A DNA stretch of 64,000 nucleotides from Luedemannella flava. GTDB taxonomy: Bacteria > Actinomycetota > Actinomycetes > Mycobacteriales > Micromonosporaceae. How positions within the stretch are numbered: position 1 is the first letter of the stretch; each line of letters starts with the position of its first letter. Of this stretch, positions 59,811 to 64,000 are shown in pieces. The stretch lies in the NCBI RefSeq assembly GCF_039528515.1, contig NZ_BAAALT010000020.1, forward strand, positions 1-64,000. The letters are read 5' to 3'. The position numbers and the translations under genes were made by a program. Below the pieces are notes generated by a model. The model was not told the origin of the DNA and ran no database searches. It was given only the letters and a program-made list of their open reading frames with translations.

Positions 59811-60815
59811 TTAGACCTCCGCCAGGCGCCGGCCCGCGTCCCGGCAGGCGCGCAGCACGTCGCGCGCGTAGGCCGCCGTGGCGCCGGCCAGCCCGCACGC
59901 CGGCGTGACGACCACCTGCGCGGGCAGCCGCGCGGCGGGGAAGCCGAGTTTGTGCCACAGGTCGCGCACCTTGTCCGCGACCTGCGCGGACGTGGGCGCC
60001 CGCCGCCCAGCGGGAAGCACGGTCGGCGCCGCGCCCGCGAACAGGCCGAGCCCGGCGTCCAGGGCCTCGCCGAGCGGGTCGAGATCCGTCAACAGGGACA
60101 CGTCGAGCCCCACGCCCGTGACACCGGCCTCCCGCAGCAGCCGCACCGGCACGTCCGGCGCGCACGAGTGCACCACGACGGGCACGCCGACCGCGTCCAC
60201 CAGCGACCGCACGCTGTCGCGGACCACCGCCTCCGGCACCGCGCGCAGGGTCTGCCACCCGCTCTCCGTCGGCACGGTGCCGGCCAGCACGGCGGGCAGC
60301 GACGGCTCGTCCAACTGCAGCAGCACCGAGGCGCCCGGCAGCCGACGCGACACCTCGGCGACGTGCACGGCCAGGCCCTCGGCGAGCGACTCGCACACGT
60401 CCCGGGCGGCCCCGTGGTCGCGCAGCACGCGCCCGCCGATGGGCAGCTCCACGCTCGCGGCCAGGGTCCACGGCCCGGCGGCCTGGACCTTGACCACCCC
60501 GGTGTACCCGTCGGCCAGCTCCATCAGCGCGTCCAGGTCGCGTTCGCGCAGGTCGTGCGTACGCAGAAGATCGCGGCCCGGATGCGCCGCGACCCGCCAC
60601 CTGCCCGCGTAGAGCTCCACGGGTAGTTCGATGAGCAGCCCCGCGGTGCGCCCGATGAGGTCGGCGCCGGGCCCGCGACCGGGCAGCTCGGGAAGGTGCG
60701 GCAGGTCGGGCAGCTCGCCGAGCACGACGCGGACCGCCTCCCGGATGTCCGTGCCGGGCAGCGAGCCCACCCCGGTCGCCGCCCCCGCCGCCCAAGGCCA
60801 CGATTCATCCGTCAC
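59811..60815 (-). CDS. MetE-like (cobalamin-independent methionine synthase family) protein
   Basis: A 334-residue protein corresponding to the C-terminal catalytic barrel of cobalamin-independent methionine synthase: GVGSLPGTDIREAVRVVL at the start, VKVQAAGPWTLAASVELP, VLLQLDEPSLP, the zinc-ligand pair VVHSCAPD (His-x-Cys) and VTPACGLAG (Cys). It lacks the N-terminal domain of full MetE (about 750 residues), so it belongs to the short archaeal-like/core-MetE group; a methyl donor other than folyl-polyglutamate is likely. Conserved neighbour of mnmA in actinobacteria. Confidence 0.78.
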   Translation of the reverse strand: MTDESWPWAAGAATGVGSLPGTDIREAVRVVLGELPDLPHLPELPGRGPGADLIGRTAGLLIELPVELYAGRWRVAAHPGRDLLRTHDLRERDLDALMELADGYTGVVKVQAAGPWTLAASVELPIGGRVLRDHGAARDVCESLAEGLAVHVAEVSRRLPGASVLLQLDEPSLPAVLAGTVPTESGWQTLRAVPEAVVRDSVRSLVDAVGVPVVVHSCAPDVPVRLLREAGVTGVGLDVSLLTDLDPLGEALDAGLGLFAGAAPTVLPAGRRAPTSAQVADKVRDLWHKLGFPAARLPAQVVVTPACGLAGATAAYARDVLRACRDAGRRLAEV

Positions 60816-60872
60816 GTCCCAGACGCTACCGTGCCGCCACGCCCGATCGCGGCGGGAATCCGCCGCGGTGGT

Positions 60873-61949
60873 TCAGGACGCGCCGGAGATGGTGGCCGAG
60901 CCGAGGACGATGTCGCCGGCCGGGTCGGGACGGTAGGCGACCAGCGCCTGTCCGGCCGCGACGCCCCGCACCGGCCGGCGCAGCTCCGCGTTCAGCGTCG
61001 CGCCGTCAAGACTCACGACGCCGGGGACCGTCTCGCCGTGCGCCCGCAGCTGCAGCTCCGCCTCCACGGGCGCGGTCGGCGGGTCGCCGCCGGTCCACAC
61101 GGGACGCTGCGCGACGACGGAGCAGACCTCCAGGGCCTCGACCGGGCCGACGGTGACGGTGTTGGTCACGGGCGTGATGGACAGGACGTAGCGGGGCCGC
61201 CCGTCCGGCGCGGGGACCCGCAGGTCCAACCCGCGACGCTGGCCCACCGTGAACGCGAACGCGCCCTGGTGCTGGCCGAGGACGGCGCCGGAGGTGTCGA
61301 CGATGTCGCCGGGCGCCTCGCCGAGACGCTGTGCGAGGAAGCCCCGGGTGTCGCCGTCGGCGATGAAGCAGATGTCGTGCGAGTCCGGCTTGTCGGCCAC
61401 GGCGAGCCCGCGCGCGGCGGCCTCCTCCCGTACGCCGGCCTTGGTCGTGTCGCCCAGCGGGAAGATCGACCGGTCGAGCTGCTCGCGGGTGAGGACCGCC
61501 AGCACGTACGACTGGTCCTTGGGCAGGTCGACGGAGCGGCGCAGCAGGCCGTCGGCGCCGAGGCGGGCGTGGTGGCCGGTGACGACCGCGTCGAAGCCGA
61601 GCGCGACGGCCCGGTCCAGCACCGCCGCGAACTTGATCTTCTCGTTGCAGCGCAGGCACGGGTTCGGGGTGCGGCCCGCCGCGTACTCCGCGACGAAGTC
61701 GTCGACGACCGAGGCGTGGAACTCGTCGGCCATGTCCCACACGTAGAACGGGATGCCGATCACGTCGGCCGCGCGGCGGGCGTCGCGTGAGTCCTCCAGC
61801 GTGCAGCAGCCGCGCGCGCCGGTGCGGTAGGTCTGCGGGTTGCGCGCCAGCGCCAGGTGCACGCCGGTGACGTCGTGCCCGGCGTCCACGGCCCGGGCGG
61901 CCGCCACCGCCGAGTCGACACCGCCCGACATCGCCGCGAGTACGCGCAC
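60873..61949 (-). CDS. mnmA: tRNA-uridine 2-sulfurtransferase
   Basis: A 358-residue enzyme thiolating U34 of Lys, Glu and Gln tRNAs with ATP and persulfide. PP-loop SGGVDS (8-13), TPNPCLRCNEKIKF with the catalytic Cys (about 100), SHDICFIADGDTRGFL with the second Cys (about 193) and the C-terminal beta-barrel. GTG 61949. It receives sulfur from the cysteine desulfurase, the gene immediately upstream and on the same strand. Confidence 0.94.
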   Translation of the reverse strand: MRVLAAMSGGVDSAVAAARAVDAGHDVTGVHLALARNPQTYRTGARGCCTLEDSRDARRAADVIGIPFYVWDMADEFHASVVDDFVAEYAAGRTPNPCLRCNEKIKFAAVLDRAVALGFDAVVTGHHARLGADGLLRRSVDLPKDQSYVLAVLTREQLDRSIFPLGDTTKAGVREEAAARGLAVADKPDSHDICFIADGDTRGFLAQRLGEAPGDIVDTSGAVLGQHQGAFAFTVGQRRGLDLRVPAPDGRPRYVLSITPVTNTVTVGPVEALEVCSVVAQRPVWTGGDPPTAPVEAELQLRAHGETVPGVVSLDGATLNAELRRPVRGVAAGQALVAYRPDPAGDIVLGSATISGAS

Positions 61950-62004
61950 GCTCCGCCCGCCTTTACAAGATCTTTTCTGGTACGCCCATTCGAGGGTACC
62001 CGCG

Positions 62005-63180
62005 TCAGCGGGCAGCCCGGAGCGCCCCGGCGCGCTGCGCCCGCTCCACGGCGGCCGGCAGCGCGGCCACCACCTCGGCCACGTCGTCCGGGGTGGAGGT
62101 GTGCCCGAGCGTGAACCGCAGGGAGCCGCGCGCGCGATGGTCGTCGGCGCCCATGGCGAGCAGCACGTGCGAGGGCTGGGCCACCCCGGCCGAGCAGGCC
62201 GACCCGGTGGAGCAGGCGATGCCCTGCGCGTCGAGCAGGAGCAGCAGGGCGTCGCCCTCGCAGCCGGGGAACGAGAAGTGGGCGTTGCCGGGAAGCCGCT
62301 GCTCCGGGTCGCCGTTGAGCACCGCGCCGGGCACCGCCGCGAGCACCCCGGCGACGAGCTCGGCGCGCAGCGCGCCGACCCGCAGCGCGTACTCCGCCTG
62401 GTGTTTCACGGCGATCTCGGTGGCCACGGCGAACGCCGTGACGCCCGCCACGTCGATGGTGCCGGACCGGACGTCGCGCTCCTGGCCGCCACCGTGCAGC
62501 AGCGGCGTGCACGCGGTGTCCCGGGCGAGCACGAGGGCGCCGACCCCGGTGGGGCCGCCGAGCTTGTGGCCGCTGACGGTGAGCGCCGTGGTGCCGGACG
62601 CGGCGAAGTCCACCGGCACCTGGCCGACCGCCTGGACGGCGTCGGTGTGCAACGGGATGCCGTACCCGGCGGTGACGGCGGCTGCCTCGGCGACCGGCTG
62701 CAGCGTGCCGACCTCGTTGTTCGCCCACATGACGGTGACCAGGCCGGTCTCGTCGGCGTGCAGCTCGAGCGCCTCCCGCAGGGCCTCGACGGGCACGGCC
62801 CCCCGGTGGTCGACGGGCAGCCAGCTGACCTCGGCGTCCTCGTGGGTCTCCAGCCAACGCACCGCGTCGAGGACGGCGTGGTGCTCGACGGAGCTGGCGA
62901 TGACGCGGCGACGGACCGGATCGGCCGCCCGGCGGGCCCAGAAGAGTCCCTTGACCGCGAGGTTGTCGCTCTCGGTGCCACCGGCCGTGAAGATCACTTC
63001 GGAGGGTCGACAGCCGAGCGCCGCGGCCACCCGCTCGCGCGCCTCCTCGACCCGGCGCCGGGCCATGCGACCGGGCGCGTGCAGCGATGACGCGTTGCCC
63101 ACCTCGCGCGCGGTCGCGACATACGCGTCGAGCGCCTCAGGCAGCATCGGCGTGGTCGCGGCGTGATCCAGATAGGCCAT
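62005..63180 (-). CDS. Cysteine desulfurase (IscS/NifS-type)
   Basis: A 391-residue class V PLP enzyme: AYLDHAATTPM, SSLHAPGRMARRRVEEARE, TAGGTESDNLAVKG, VEHHAVLDAVRWLE, the PLP Lys in SGHKLGGPTGVGAL (about 204) and the persulfide Cys in ACSTGSACSAG (about 323). Supplies sulfur to MnmA and iron-sulfur assembly. The Met at 63180 matches other family members best; another Met two codons earlier lies too close to its AGG. Confidence 0.93.
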   Translation of the reverse strand: MAYLDHAATTPMLPEALDAYVATAREVGNASSLHAPGRMARRRVEEARERVAAALGCRPSEVIFTAGGTESDNLAVKGLFWARRAADPVRRRVIASSVEHHAVLDAVRWLETHEDAEVSWLPVDHRGAVPVEALREALELHADETGLVTVMWANNEVGTLQPVAEAAAVTAGYGIPLHTDAVQAVGQVPVDFAASGTTALTVSGHKLGGPTGVGALVLARDTACTPLLHGGGQERDVRSGTIDVAGVTAFAVATEIAVKHQAEYALRVGALRAELVAGVLAAVPGAVLNGDPEQRLPGNAHFSFPGCEGDALLLLLDAQGIACSTGSACSAGVAQPSHVLLAMGADDHRARGSLRFTLGHTSTPDDVAEVVAALPAAVERAQRAGALRAAR

Positions 63181-63248
63181 CGGCATCCAGCCTAATCTCC
63201 GCCCGACCGCGCTCCCACTCAGCCAGGTGCACCGCGCCGGAGAGGGGC

Positions 63249-63280
63249 CGAGGGGCGGCCGGTGGACCGGCCGCCCCTCG
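63249..63280. terminator. Hairpin between etfA and the desulfurase
   Basis: A near-perfect 14-15 bp stem, CGAGGGGCGGCCGGT with ACCGGCCGCCCCTCG (apex TGGA), lies in the gene-free stretch upstream of the desulfurase. It could end an upstream minus-strand transcript that includes etfA read-through. Confidence 0.55.
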
Positions 63281-63603
63281 CGGGACCCCCCAGCCCCGTC
63301 TCACCGGGCCGCCGGACATCCAGGGCGACCCGTCAGTGCGAGTGGAACGTGCCGGGCGCGACGACCGCACCGCGCCGCCGGACGGGCACTCCCAGGACGC
63401 CGAATATTGGGAGCGCTTCCACCTGTACGGCCGAAAATAGATCCGCGCGGCGGCTCAGCCGACACCTGGCGACAGTCTTCGCAAGTCGTGGAGCGTTCGC
63501 GCAGCTCACTAACACCTGGGACATGGTGGGTGGGCTGAAAGTTCCAGTGCTTTCGAAATCGGGGATCCGGCCGAACGGTTTCGCAGCCCTCCCGGAACAG
63601 ACC
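63281..63603. other. Gene-poor stretch with a CebR-like palindrome
   Basis: No convincing gene. It holds TGGGAGCGCTTCCA at 63408-63421, which differs in one base from the CebR/LacI-type operator TGGGAGCGCTCCCA. A short frame ending near 63440 (...EYWERFHLYGRK) overlaps it but has no ribosome site or homology. A regulatory role is possible but unsupported, as no flanking sugar gene starts here. Confidence 0.4.
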
Positions 63604-63632
63604 GGCCCGGCGCCCCGAGGGGGTGCCGGGCC
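63604..63632 (-). terminator. Terminator after etfA
   Basis: A 13-bp stem GGCCCGGCGCCCC / GGGGTGCCGGGCC (one G-U wobble, GAG loop), 13 bases beyond the etfA stop. No U tract. Confidence 0.75.
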
Positions 63633-63645
63633 AGGTCGCAGGGCT

Positions 63646-64000
63646 TCAGCCCTTGCGCCTACGGATCTCCTCGGCGGCTTGCGGGACCACGTCGAAGAGG
63701 TTGCCCACGACGCCGAAGTCGGCCAGCTCGAAGATCGGCGCCTCGGGGTCCTTGTTGACCGCGACGATCGTCTTCGACGTCTGCATGCCGGCCCGGTGCT
63801 GGATCGCGCCCGAGATGCCCAGCGCGATGTACAGCTGCGGCGAGACGGTCTTGCCGGTCTGCCCGACCTGGAACTGGTGCGGGTAGAAACCCGAGTCGGT
63901 GGCCGCGCGCGACGCGCCGACGGCGCCGCCGAGCAGGTCGGCCAGCTCCTCGACCAGCTTGAAGTTGTCCGCGCTGCCGATGCCGCGACCGCCGGAGACG
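63646..64000 (-). CDS. etfA: Electron transfer flavoprotein alpha subunit (partial, C-terminal end)
   Basis: The visible 117 residues are the FAD-binding C-terminal domain of EtfA: VSGGRGIGSADNFKLVEELADLLGGAVGASRAATDSGF, then YPHQFQVGQTGKTVSPQLYIALGISGAIQHRAGMQTSKTIVAVNKDPEAPIFELADFGVVGNLFDVVPQ. The rest continues beyond the right edge. EtfA with EtfB carries electrons from acyl-CoA dehydrogenases to the respiratory chain. Confidence 0.95.
   Translation of the reverse strand, partial: VSGGRGIGSADNFKLVEELADLLGGAVGASRAATDSGFYPHQFQVGQTGKTVSPQLYIALGISGAIQHRAGMQTSKTIVAVNKDPEAPIFELADFGVVGNLFDVVPQAAEEIRRRKG

Noticed and set aside
63290..63440. Short ORF ending ...EYWERFHLYGRK
   Set aside because: No ribosome site, no recognised family, and overlaps a CebR-like palindrome; kept only as an uncertain note in the gap entry.

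Overview
The window is high-GC, densely packed bacterial chromosome. Actinobacterial traits include a SigE-family ECF sigma factor, frequent GTG starts, GatCAB with an NAD-dependent ligase, and ribosome-mediated branched-chain amino acid attenuators. Gene content and order fit the Micromonosporaceae best; this is an inference, because no rRNA or tRNA gene is present to anchor it.

Layout. (1) 0-1.7 kb: the end of an upstream gene, a Zur-type zinc regulator and a membrane-anchored endonuclease/exonuclease/phosphatase protein. (2) 1.7-27.2 kb: a broken supercluster for branched-chain amino acids and one-carbon metabolism: cimA, ilvE, leuB, serA, ilvC, ilvN, ilvB, ilvD and glyA. It is interrupted by accessory genes: PRC-barrel protein, gluconate kinase, collagen-like secreted protein, SDR, GH88-type hydrolase, two tandem DUF4360 genes, an ECF sigma/membrane-partner pair, a GGDEF-EAL protein and an AAA+ ATPase with a nuclease-like tail. 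cimA and ilvB each have a 14-residue leader peptide rich in Leu/Ile/Val codons followed by an intrinsic terminator. glyA follows a ZTP (pfl) riboswitch. (3) 27.2-46.5 kb: a surface-polysaccharide island with six glycosyltransferases, three methyltransferases, an O-acyltransferase, a GT-C-like membrane protein and a WbpB/WbpD/WbpE-like trio predicted to make a diacetamido-uronic acid sugar nucleotide. A module of a GT4 gene plus a ~190-residue unknown gene occurs twice. (4) 46.5-54 kb: PH-domain protein, nitroreductase, PQQ-type sugar dehydrogenase lipoprotein, metallophosphoesterase and the gatC-gatA-gatB operon. (5) 54-64 kb: a second EAL protein, a striking repeat array, ligA, ADP-ribosylglycohydrolase, VOC protein, MetE-like protein, mnmA, cysteine desulfurase and the C-terminal end of etfA.

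The most unusual feature is a non-coding array at about 55.43-56.04 kb. A 22-bp near-palindromic unit (CGCCA ... core GYKCAC ... TGGCG) recurs about 15 times, ten intervals being exactly 42 bp, which is four helical turns. Seven related units occur at 12.8 kb and 16.0 kb, so this is a dispersed family. The array reads open in several frames, but the unit shifts reading phase within it, so conservation appears to act on DNA or RNA rather than on protein.

Functional logic: the first half makes isoleucine (via citramalate), valine, leucine, serine, glycine and folate C1 units, with amino-acid- and ZTP-sensing RNA switches. The middle builds a decorated surface glycan. The right part holds conserved translation-fidelity, DNA-repair and sulfur-transfer genes in the usual actinobacterial order.
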